6,342 nucleotides of DNA. It comes from Chitinophaga pinensis. Its GTDB lineage: Bacteria; Bacteroidota; Bacteroidia; UKL13-3. The number at the start of each line of letters is the position of its first letter. Position 1 is the stretch's first letter. Shown here in pieces: positions 1 through 5,905 of the stretch. A program made the position numbers and the translations under genes. Below the pieces are notes generated by a model. That model was not told the DNA's origin. It was given only the letters and a program-made list of their open reading frames with translations, and ran no database searches. The DNA lies in NCBI GenBank assembly GCA_945875195.1, contig CAMCJW010000176.1, forward strand, positions 1 through 6,342, in the 5' to 3' direction.

Positions 1-18
1 TGAATTAAAATTTCCCCC

Positions 19-2592
19 TTATTCGATGATTAACTTTTTGTAGGCGGCTTGGTCTTGGTTGACTAATTTTAGTAAGTACACTCCTTTGGTCAATCCAGAT
101 AGGTTAAGTTGGTTGCCAGAGGTAATTTCTGCTGTTAAAACAAGCTTGCCACCTACATCAAATAGTTCAATATTTGCGTTACCACCTTTGGTCCAGTTGA
201 TACTAACTTCATTGGTAGCTGGATTAGGAAACAACTCCATGCCCATTGCATTTGCCGCTTCCATTAAACCAGAGGCAACAATATTAACTTGAACACTTGA
301 AGTTCCAACACAATTGCCACTTGTATAACCCTCCATTCTGATGGTTTTACTTCCTGCACTGGTAAAGGTATGTGTATAGGTTTTGCCTGCTGCAGGGAAT
401 GTATCTCCTTCAATGATCCACCTTCTATTTACGGTAGTGCTGCTGGTATCTGTGAGCACAATTTGCAGATTGGTTTTTGAAAAAGTAAAGCCAACATTGG
501 GCGATGCACCAACATTAATTGTTTTATTTGGCGAAAATATGCCACATCCAGAAATGGTATCTATGGTTTGTGCTGTAACTATTGTTCCATTTGGGAAATT
601 TGGACTAAGTGGCACTGGACCATACATATAATCAGGCTTGGCTTTAGCCGCAAATTCTGTTCGGTTCGAACCAATGACTGTATAATATTTAACCTTATTG
701 AGATTTGAATTAGGATTAGTCACATTAAAGGTAATTGAACCGCCTTCGCAATATTGCGCTTTATCCAATTGTATTGTAGGCGATGCCCCAATTGTTACCC
801 CAACTATAGTAAAACTAGTGTCTTTAGTTGGGCAAAATGCATTGGCAGAATCTATAACAGTCACTTTAAAAATAGCACTTCCACCACCAATAATCGATGC
901 GGGGAAAGAATCACGATTTGTCCATCCACTGCCTAAAGCGGGAGGAGGATAATCATATTTAAAATAAGGGTTTATTGCATTAGTTGAAACTACCCTCATC
1001 ATTCGATCAGAACTTGGACTATTGGAACAAATATATTTAGGCGCAGTTACTTTTAAAGTGAGTGGCGTACAATTAGCACTCGCACAAGTTTTATTACTAC
1101 TCAGAGAAAACAAACAAGGCGCACCAGCAGTTGTTCTAGCATAAGCCAATACTTGCGTGTTTGGGTTCAAACCGTTTATTACATGTGTATTTCCTTGATT
1201 TGGGGTTATAAAAGTTTTGCCACTGTCTAAACTAATTTGCGGATTATTACCCGTAATGGTAAAGGCAACTGAATTAGGAAAAACTGGACCACAAGCAATA
1301 ACTGGTGCAGATGGTTTAGTAGAAATGGTTACCGTTTTAACGATAGGATCAGTATTACAAATTCCATTTGAACCAATAACATATACATTGGTAAAACTGT
1401 TCATAATTTGAAACTTTACAGTACTCCTATTGCTCGAATCCATTAGGGTTGAGCCAAGATAGTATTTGTAATTTTGTAAACCTGGTGTAGCAACAATTTC
1501 CAAGCTATCGCCAATACATAAAGTATTACTAGATAGTGTTGCGCTCAAAGTAGGTTTGGGAGCAAGCGTCATGGTTACCGCGCTGCTATTGGTAAAACAA
1601 TTTGCTAAGGAACTTACCCTTACAGAATAACTGCCTGCAGCACCAACCTTTATAGTCTGTGTAGTTTGGTTTCCAGGACTCCATAAGTATGATAAATTAG
1701 CACCAGAATTTGCAGTTAGTGTTAAAGAATCTCCACCACATATAGTTTGGTTTCCAGAAGGAGTTATAGTTGCAGTTGGCTTGGCAACAACTTGTAATGA
1801 TAGTTGCGCGTTGGTTGAAGTACCACTTGAATTGGTTGCTCTAAACCTTATAGTATAAAAGCCTGCATTGGCAAACCTAATTTTAGGGTTTTGAAGGGTA
1901 GAGCTACTTGGACTATTACCTAAAAAATCCCACGCATAGCTTATAGGCGAATTTGTGGCAGTACCCGTAAATTGAATAGAATCGCCTGCGCAAAATACGG
2001 CTGGCGCTGTTGGTGAAGTGATGGTTGCTACTGGTAAATTACCACCACTCACTGTAATGGTTTTTAAATAAACCACATCACCGCCTGTACCACTGTTAGA
2101 ATTAGTAGCATTTAAAGCCACATAAAAGGTTACTGTTCCAACACTAGGGCTGGGTGCTGTCCAAGTATAGGTCCAACTGCTTTGGGTATTTCCTGCGGAG
2201 GTATGGCCCAAATAAGTTTTTCCTCCGCCACCAACCATAGCCTGACTTCCAGTTCCTGAAGTAAATGAACCTGCCATTGTGTTGCTTGGAGAAAGTGCGA
2301 TCAATTGAAATCCGTTCTTAGCAGTGGCTGCAGCTCCTCCATTTAATGTTAAGGTATAACTGGTTCCCGGAGCATAGCCACCGCTTGGCAAACCTGTAAT
2401 TGATATGGCATCAAATGCAGTTCCAGAGGTTACTGGGGAGCCACTGTGACAATTGGTGCAATTTCCATCACCAGGAGCTCCTGTTAAACCTGCAGATGGC
2501 CCGCCAGAATTGGTAAAGGTAACGGTTGATAATCCAAGCAAAATGGCTAAAAAAGCATATTTCAGCCAAGAACGAGCGTAAATTTTATTCAT
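19..2592 (-). CDS. Secreted multidomain protein: choice-of-anchor V (Reeler-like) domain, PKD/Ig-like modules, T9SS type A sorting domain
   Basis: Seen: an 857-residue protein starting at ATG 2592 (MNKIYARSW). The frame extends two codons further to a TTG at 2598, but the ATG gives a normal signal peptide and is preferred. Residues 1-28 are a basic stretch plus a hydrophobic core with no lipobox cysteine. Residues ~30-183 resemble the choice-of-anchor V domain, with a conserved-looking SGGP...TGAPGDGNC segment and CTNCH at 45-49, a CxxCH c-type heme motif. Residues ~188-773 are PKD/Ig-like beta modules. Four of them open with a Cys-x-Gly-Asp/Gly-Ser motif (C201, C285, C359, C615), and WDF at 221-223 is PKD-like. 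Residues ~785-857 (ELFPNPATNEVSI ... GVYLLKL ... KKLIIE) are a T9SS type A sorting domain. Known: such C-terminal domains direct outer-membrane export and cell-surface attachment or release in Bacteroidota. Inferred: a surface or extracellular protein, perhaps adhesive or structural, possibly heme-bearing. I see no catalytic domain, so no specific function is assigned. It is complete, with TAA at 19-21; its terminator lies outside the window. Confidence 0.88.
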   Translation of the reverse strand: MNKIYARSWLKYAFLAILLGLSTVTFTNSGGPSAGLTGAPGDGNCTNCHSGSPVTSGTAFDAISITGLPSGGYAPGTSYTLTLNGGAAATAKNGFQLIALSPSNTMAGSFTSGTGSQAMVGGGGKTYLGHTSAGNTQSSWTYTWTAPSPSVGTVTFYVALNATNSNSGTGGDVVYLKTITVSGGNLPVATITSPTAPAVFCAGDSIQFTGTATNSPISYAWDFLGNSPSSSTLQNPKIRFANAGFYTIRFRATNSSGTSTNAQLSLQVVAKPTATITPSGNQTICGGDSLTLTANSGANLSYLWSPGNQTTQTIKVGAAGSYSVRVSSLANCFTNSSAVTMTLAPKPTLSATLSSNTLCIGDSLEIVATPGLQNYKYYLGSTLMDSSNRSTVKFQIMNSFTNVYVIGSNGICNTDPIVKTVTISTKPSAPVIACGPVFPNSVAFTITGNNPQISLDSGKTFITPNQGNTHVINGLNPNTQVLAYARTTAGAPCLFSLSSNKTCASANCTPLTLKVTAPKYICSNSPSSDRMMRVVSTNAINPYFKYDYPPPALGSGWTNRDSFPASIIGGGSAIFKVTVIDSANAFCPTKDTSFTIVGVTIGASPTIQLDKAQYCEGGSITFNVTNPNSNLNKVKYYTVIGSNRTEFAAKAKPDYMYGPVPLSPNFPNGTIVTAQTIDTISGCGIFSPNKTINVGASPNVGFTFSKTNLQIVLTDTSSTTVNRRWIIEGDTFPAAGKTYTHTFTSAGSKTIRMEGYTSGNCVGTSSVQVNIVASGLMEAANAMGMELFPNPATNEVSINWTKGGNANIELFDVGGKLVLTAEITSGNQLNLSGLTKGVYLLKLVNQDQAAYKKLIIE
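663..672. repeat. GGTTCGAACC palindrome inside the secreted-protein gene
   Basis: A second perfect copy of the palindrome found at 3850-3859. Here it lies within coding DNA (minus strand GGT TCG AAC C, encoding Gly-Ser-Asn-Arg at residues 641-644). It may be coincidental codon use or a copy of a genome-wide word. Confidence 0.4.
1164..1173. repeat. GGTTCAAACC word inside the secreted-protein gene
   Basis: Identical to the core at 3882-3891. On the minus strand it reads GGT TTG AAC C and encodes Gly-Leu-Asn-Pro (residues 474-477). Confidence 0.35.
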
Positions 2593-2611
2593 ATACAATG
2601 TAATTTTTAAT

Positions 2612-2619
2612 CAAATTTA
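2612..2619 (-). promoter_or_regulatory. Possible Bacteroidota-type -7 box for the secreted-protein gene
   Basis: Read on the minus strand this is TAAATTTG, an exact match to the TAnnTTTG -7 consensus known for the primary sigma factor of Bacteroidota. It lies about 20 nt upstream of the ATG at 2592, implying a short leader. I find no TTG-type -33 element at the usual distance (about 2640), so this is half a promoter match in A/T-rich DNA, where chance matches are common. Confidence 0.3.
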
Positions 2620-2740
2620 ATGTCATAACTTATTAATATTTCCATAATTCTAGTTTTTATGCCAAAATTTAAGTTTTCGTTGCAAAGAAAATAAAGAGCA
2701 ACTAAAACATGCTTGAATTAATTCAATAAATTAAAGAAGC

Positions 2741-2775
2741 AAAAAAAAGCACGAAGTAAAAAAATTACTCCGTGC
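2741..2775 (-). terminator. Intrinsic terminator of the korA-korB operon
   Basis: In the minus-strand transcript an 11-bp stem forms between 2775-2765 and 2759-2749 (GCACGGAGUAA with UUACUUCGUGC). It contains one G-U wobble (2770/2754) and a five-U loop (2764-2760), and is followed directly by eight U residues (2748-2741). The hairpin begins 23 nt after the korB stop codon, where an operon terminator is expected. On the plus strand the stem is not followed by a T tract, so it should work in one direction only. Confidence 0.9.
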
Positions 2776-2792
2776 CTTTGCGCCTTTGTGGC
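2774..2792. repeat. Short 8-bp-period repeat (gcctttgc gcctttgt ggc)
   Basis: GCCTTTG occurs at 2774-2780 and again at 2782-2788, followed by a partial third unit (ggc). It lies between the korB stop and the terminator hairpin and overlaps the foot of the hairpin. Strings of this flavour (CTTTGTG/CTTTGCG repeats) are, from memory, frequent in intergenic DNA of several bacterial groups, but I cannot verify that here. No function is assigned. Confidence 0.45.
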
Positions 2793-2798
2793 AAAAAA

Positions 2799-3824
2799 TT
2801 AATTCACCACCCAGGTTTCTTTGCCTGCTATGAGTTTATCCAAATCGCCTTTGCCCATTTTTTCTTTGGCATAAGCCATTTGGTCGTTAAACAATTTATC
2901 AAATGTATCCTTGTGGTTGTTTACATAAAACACGCCAAACGGACGAGGGAAGTGATCTCCTTTTGCTGGGTCGTCATAGAACCTAGATAAGATGGTAGCT
3001 TTTACCAAATCTTCCTCATCGTGTATCCACAAATCATTTACAGAGCTATCATTTAAATCTACAATAATCGGTTTGAACCCATCCAATTTGATCCCTTTGT
3101 CGTTGTTTTCTCCAAACACCAAAGGTTGGCCATGTTCCATCATTAAAGTTTGCTCCTTCTTACTCGATTTCTCGGTATAAATTTCAAAAGCACCGTCATT
3201 GAATACATTGCAATTTTGGTATATCTCAACCAATGAAGTTCCTTGATGGTCGTAAGCTCTGCGGATCATTGCTTGTTGGTGTTTTGGATCTCTATCCATG
3301 GTTCTGGCTACAAATGTACCATCTGCTCCTAAGCTCAATGCAATAGGATTAAACGGATAATCTATAGAGCCCATTGGTGTAGATTTGGTAACCTTACCTT
3401 GCTCAGATGTTGGAGAATATTGACCTTTTGTTAAACCATAAATTTGGTTGTTGAAAACCAATAAATTGATATCAGGATTTCTCCTCAACATATGAATAAA
3501 GTGGTTTCCTCCTATACTCATAGAGTCACCATCACCAGAGATTACCCAAACAGATAATTCTGGTCTAGTTGCTTTTAAGCCTGTGGCTATGGCATTGGCT
3601 CTTCCATGTATAGAGTGCATACCAAAAGTATCCATGTAATATGGAAACCTCGACGAACAACCGATACCAGATATGAATACAAATTCCTCTTTTGGCCTAC
3701 CCAAATCTGGCAAGATGGTTTGCACTTGTTTTAAGATGGAGTAATCTCCACAACCAGGGCACCACCTAACTTCTTGGTCCGACGAGAAATCTTTTGCTGT
3801 TAATTTTTCTACTACTGCTGTCAT
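2799..3824 (-). CDS. korB: 2-oxoacid:ferredoxin oxidoreductase, beta subunit (probably 2-oxoglutarate-specific KorB)
   Basis: This is the thiamine-diphosphate (TPP) and iron-sulfur subunit of a 2-oxoacid:ferredoxin oxidoreductase. With KorA it converts a 2-oxoacid plus CoA to acyl-CoA, CO2 and reduced ferredoxin in the cytoplasm. Seen: 341 residues from ATG 3824 to TAA at 2799. CPGCGDY gives Cys22 and Cys25; with Cys56 (GIGC) and Cys205 (NCNVFNDG) these match the four ligands of the single [4Fe-4S] cluster in this family. GDGD at 97-100 followed by N125-N126 is the TPP/Mg site, and IYGLTKGQYSPT at 128-139 is typical of Kor-type beta subunits. The region after ~residue 215 is the variable C-terminal part, and the length is normal for the family. 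No strong Shine-Dalgarno is present; the leader is A/T-rich. It lies 78 nt downstream of korA on the same strand and is followed by a strong terminator, so the two are probably co-transcribed. The family call is firm; 2-oxoglutarate as substrate is inferred from overall resemblance. Confidence 0.95.
   Translation of the reverse strand: MTAVVEKLTAKDFSSDQEVRWCPGCGDYSILKQVQTILPDLGRPKEEFVFISGIGCSSRFPYYMDTFGMHSIHGRANAIATGLKATRPELSVWVISGDGDSMSIGGNHFIHMLRRNPDINLLVFNNQIYGLTKGQYSPTSEQGKVTKSTPMGSIDYPFNPIALSLGADGTFVARTMDRDPKHQQAMIRRAYDHQGTSLVEIYQNCNVFNDGAFEIYTEKSSKKEQTLMMEHGQPLVFGENNDKGIKLDGFKPIIVDLNDSSVNDLWIHDEEDLVKATILSRFYDDPAKGDHFPRPFGVFYVNNHKDTFDKLFNDQMAYAKEKMGKGDLDKLIAGKETWVVN
3070..3079. repeat. 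GGTTTGAACC word inside korB
   Basis: Reverse complement of the core at 3882-3891. It lies in korB in a different reading phase from the copies in the secreted-protein gene (minus strand GG TTC AAA CC, within Gly-Phe-Lys-Pro). Shared peptide sequence therefore does not explain the recurrence. Confidence 0.35.
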
Positions 3825-3849
3825 ATAATTTTTTTAAGCGTAAGTTTTT

Positions 3850-3859
3850 GGTTCGAACC
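3850..3859. repeat. Perfect 10-bp palindrome GGTTCGAACC in the korA-korB gap
   Basis: This is a perfect palindrome. After one T/T mismatch (3849/3860) the symmetry continues with TTTT (3845-3848) against AAAA (3861-3864), so the transcript could form a small hairpin with a tight centre. It lies 26 nt upstream of the korB start codon. It could be a protein-binding site, an mRNA processing or stability element, or one copy of a genome-wide word. On the minus strand it reads TTTAGGTTCGAACC. Confidence 0.6.
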
Positions 3860-3879
3860 TAAAAATAGTTACTAATTTA

Positions 3880-3893
3880 TTGGTTCAAACCAA
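3880..3893. repeat. Near-palindrome TTGGTTCAAACCAA in the korA-korB gap
   Basis: Six-base arms (TTGGTT / AACCAA) flank a two-base centre. The core GGTTCAAACC (3882-3891) differs from the palindrome at 3850-3859 by one base and begins exactly 32 bp from it, about three helical turns. It lies just downstream of the korA stop (3903-3905). With its partner it occupies much of the 78-bp intergenic gap, suggesting paired operator half-sites or two mRNA hairpins between the genes. Confidence 0.5.
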
Positions 3894-3902
3894 ACTCACT
3901 TG

Positions 3903-5753
3903 TTAGTCTAAAATTTGTTTAATTTTTGCAATTACCTCATGACTCATGAATGGAAGACCTTGAATTTTATTGTAAGGAATAGCATCCACAAAATATTTAT
4001 CGCGAATGATTTTCACTAACTGTCCGTTGTTCAATTCTGGCACCACCACTGTTTTAAATCTGCTTAATATTTCACCCAAGTTTTTAGGGAAAGGATTGAT
4101 ATACCTTACTTGAGCATGTGAAACTTTATAACCTTCAGCAATCAACTGTGCGGTTGCAGTTCTCAGTGCGCCGTATGTTCCACCCCATCCTAACAAGAGT
4201 AAATCGCCAGATTCTTCACCAGAATCTATGGTTTGCAAAGGAATAAAATCTGCCACCTTATCAACCTTTTCTTGGCGCAAATGAGTCATCAATTCATGGT
4301 TGGCAGCATCGTAACTAATATTACCCGTTACATTCTGTTTTTCTATACCACCAATTCTATGCTCCAAACCTTTTGTACCAGGAATAGCCCAAGGCCTGCT
4401 TAGTTTTTCATCTCTAAAGTATGGCATAAACTTATCGTCGGTGGCAGCTCTTTCTTTTGCAAAAGAAACATTAATTGGTTCCAAATCTGCAGAGTTAGGA
4501 AACTTCCAAGGCTCTGCGCCATTGGCAATGTATCCATCACTCAAGAAGAAAACTGGAATCATGTGTTGCAAAGCAATTTTACACGCTTCGTAGGCCAAAG
4601 TAAAGCAATCGGAAGGAGACTGAGCAGCCAATACTACAACAGGACATTCACCATTTCTACCAAACATGGCTTGGTTCAAATCTGCTTGTTCTGTTTTGGT
4701 TGGCATACCCGTGCTTGGGCCGGCTCTTTGAATGTTTAAAATTACCAATGGCAATTCTAACATGGTAGCCAAACCAATGGCCTCCCCTTTTAAAGCAATA
4801 CCTGGTCCTGATGAACCTGTTACAGCCAAATGTCCGCCAAAGGCAGCACCAATAGCGGCGCAAATACCTGCAATTTCATCTTCAGCTTGGTATGTTTTGA
4901 TATCGAAATTTTTGTATTTAGATAAATCATGTAATATATCAGAAGCAGGTGTAATAGGATAGGTTCCATAAAACAATGGCAAGCCAGATTTTACGGAAGC
5001 CGAGATTAAGCCTAATGCCGCAGCTTGGTTACCCATAATTCCGCGGTACACACCCGACTCCATTTTAGCAGGAGCAATGGTATAGCGGTTGGCAAACATT
5101 TCTGTTGTTTCGCCATAATTCCAACCTGCGTTTAATACCTTGATATTGGCATTCATTACAGCCTCATTCTTTTTGAATTTGGTGCGTAAGAATTCCAAGG
5201 TATTTTCAATTGGGCGGTGGTACATCCAATATACCAAACCCAATACAAACATATTTTTGCAACGGTCAATTTCCTTGGTAGTCATGCCGCTATCAGCAAG
5301 GGCTGCGCGGGTAATTTTGGTTACGTCTACTATTTTTACATCGTAATCTGCTAGTGAACCATCATTGATTGGATTTTGATCTTCGGGCACATTTGCCAAA
5401 CGCAAATTTTTGGAATCAAAACCATCTGAGTTAAGAATGATGACACCACCTTTTTTAAGGTTTTTGATATTCACCTTAAAGGCAGCCACATTCATCGCAA
5501 CCAACACATCAGACTGGTCGCCTGGTGTATTAATTTGGGTCGAACCAAAATGTATTTGAAAACCAGAAACTCCCGCCAAAGTTCCTAATGGGGCCCTTAT
5601 CTCGGCTGGGAAATCTGGGAATGTTGCAAGGTCGTTGCCATGCAAAGCAGTTGCATTTGTAAATTGTGTACCGGTTAATTGCATGCCATCGCCAGAGTCG
5701 CCAGCGAAGCGAATAACTACGGATTCTAGGTCTTTATCTGTTATAGCTGTCAT
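3903..5753 (-). CDS. korA: 2-oxoacid:ferredoxin oxidoreductase, fused gamma-alpha subunit (probably KorA)
   Basis: This is the large subunit of the 2-oxoacid:ferredoxin oxidoreductase, partner of the downstream korB product. Seen: 616 residues from ATG 5753 to TAA at 3903. Residues ~10-200 form the gamma-type domain, beginning with VIRFAGDSGDGMQLTG. Residues ~235-616 are the alpha (pyrimidine-binding-like) part, with YPITPAS at 265-271, AEDEI at 290-294, GSSGPG at 313-318, the family hallmark RAGPSTGMPTKTEQADL at 343-359 and FFLSDGY at 402-408. The C-terminal part (~510-610, LLLGWGGTYGA and later) fits the transketolase C-terminal-like CoA-binding domain. Known: in two-subunit enzymes such as mycobacterial KorAB, gamma and alpha are fused like this, and no separate ferredoxin-like delta subunit is required. 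None is visible here. No Shine-Dalgarno precedes the start. It is the first gene of the minus-strand operon. The family call is firm; substrate preference (2-oxoglutarate versus other 2-oxoacids) is inferred. Confidence 0.95.
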   Translation of the reverse strand: MTAITDKDLESVVIRFAGDSGDGMQLTGTQFTNATALHGNDLATFPDFPAEIRAPLGTLAGVSGFQIHFGSTQINTPGDQSDVLVAMNVAAFKVNIKNLKKGGVIILNSDGFDSKNLRLANVPEDQNPINDGSLADYDVKIVDVTKITRAALADSGMTTKEIDRCKNMFVLGLVYWMYHRPIENTLEFLRTKFKKNEAVMNANIKVLNAGWNYGETTEMFANRYTIAPAKMESGVYRGIMGNQAAALGLISASVKSGLPLFYGTYPITPASDILHDLSKYKNFDIKTYQAEDEIAGICAAIGAAFGGHLAVTGSSGPGIALKGEAIGLATMLELPLVILNIQRAGPSTGMPTKTEQADLNQAMFGRNGECPVVVLAAQSPSDCFTLAYEACKIALQHMIPVFFLSDGYIANGAEPWKFPNSADLEPINVSFAKERAATDDKFMPYFRDEKLSRPWAIPGTKGLEHRIGGIEKQNVTGNISYDAANHELMTHLRQEKVDKVADFIPLQTIDSGEESGDLLLLGWGGTYGALRTATAQLIAEGYKVSHAQVRYINPFPKNLGEILSRFKTVVVPELNNGQLVKIIRDKYFVDAIPYNKIQGLPFMSHEVIAKIKQILD

Positions 5754-5780
5754 TGTGTGGAATTAATTTTTGGACTTATG

Positions 5781-5815
5781 TCCGCAATGAAATACGAAAC
5801 TACCTAATTCGCGGA
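5781..5815. repeat. Imperfect inverted repeat in the korA leader region
   Basis: TCCGCAAT (5781-5788) pairs with ATTCGCGGA (5807-5815) apart from one extra base, leaving an 18-bp interval. It lies about 28-62 bp upstream of the korA start codon. It could be a hairpin in the korA leader or a binding site; there is no T tract for a terminator. The interval contains the one-mismatch -7-like word on the minus strand. Confidence 0.35.
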
Positions 5816-5866
5816 AAAAAAGAAATGATTTTACTCACATAAAAAAAAGGTGACAAAGAAATTGAA

Positions 5867-5876
5867 TGTTTGAACC
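5867..5876. repeat. Imperfect copy of the GGTTTGAACC word upstream of korA and the asparaginase-like gene
   Basis: TGTTTGAACC matches GGTTTGAACC (the reverse complement of 3882-3891) at nine of ten positions. On the minus strand the segment reads TTTAGGTTCAAAC, the same TTTAGGTTC(A/G)AAC seen upstream of korB. It is about 114 bp upstream of the korA start and 29 bp upstream of the plus-strand ATG. Confidence 0.4.
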
Positions 5877-5905
5877 TAAACCGTGTTCTTTGAAGAAAAA
5901 AAAAT

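Larger units (their letters stand above)
5754..5905. promoter_or_regulatory. Divergent intergenic region between korA and the asparaginase-like gene
   Basis: This 152-bp A/T-rich gap must hold the promoters for both divergent genes unless they start further away. I find no full TTG-N19-TAnnTTTG promoter on either strand. The closest -7-like words each have one mismatch: TAGTTTCG on the minus strand (5802-5795) and AATGTTTG on the plus strand (5865-5872). The second overlaps an imperfect copy of the GGTTTGAACC word (5867-5876). Poly-A tracts at 5841-5848 and 5896-5904 could act as UP-like or unstructured leader elements. Confidence 0.5.

Noticed and set aside
59..1411. Several plus-strand open frames antisense to the secreted-protein gene
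   Set aside because: They are short, overlap a gene with clear domain structure, and show no recognisable motif; low stop frequency opposite a Ser/Thr/Asn-rich gene explains them.
2593..2598. TTG at 2598 as the start of the secreted-protein gene
   Set aside because: An ATG lies two codons downstream and yields a standard signal peptide with a basic N-terminus; nothing favours the rare start.
2772..2990. Plus-strand open frame over the end of korB
   Set aside because: It is antisense to a well-supported gene and begins inside the terminator hairpin. The predicted peptide resembles no family I know.
3850..3860. Resemblance of GGTTCGAACC to a tRNA T-arm (GGTTCRANNCC)
   Set aside because: The spacing is one base short for a T-loop and stem, and no acceptor, D or anticodon arm can be folded around it in the 78-bp gap.
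4657..5346. Short open frames on both strands inside korA
   Set aside because: They lie within the conserved korA coding sequence in other frames and show no protein family signal.
5865..5872. AATGTTTG as a promoter for the asparaginase-like gene
   Set aside because: It has one mismatch in the -7 box and only poly-A where a -33 TTG should be, so I do not list it as a promoter of its own.
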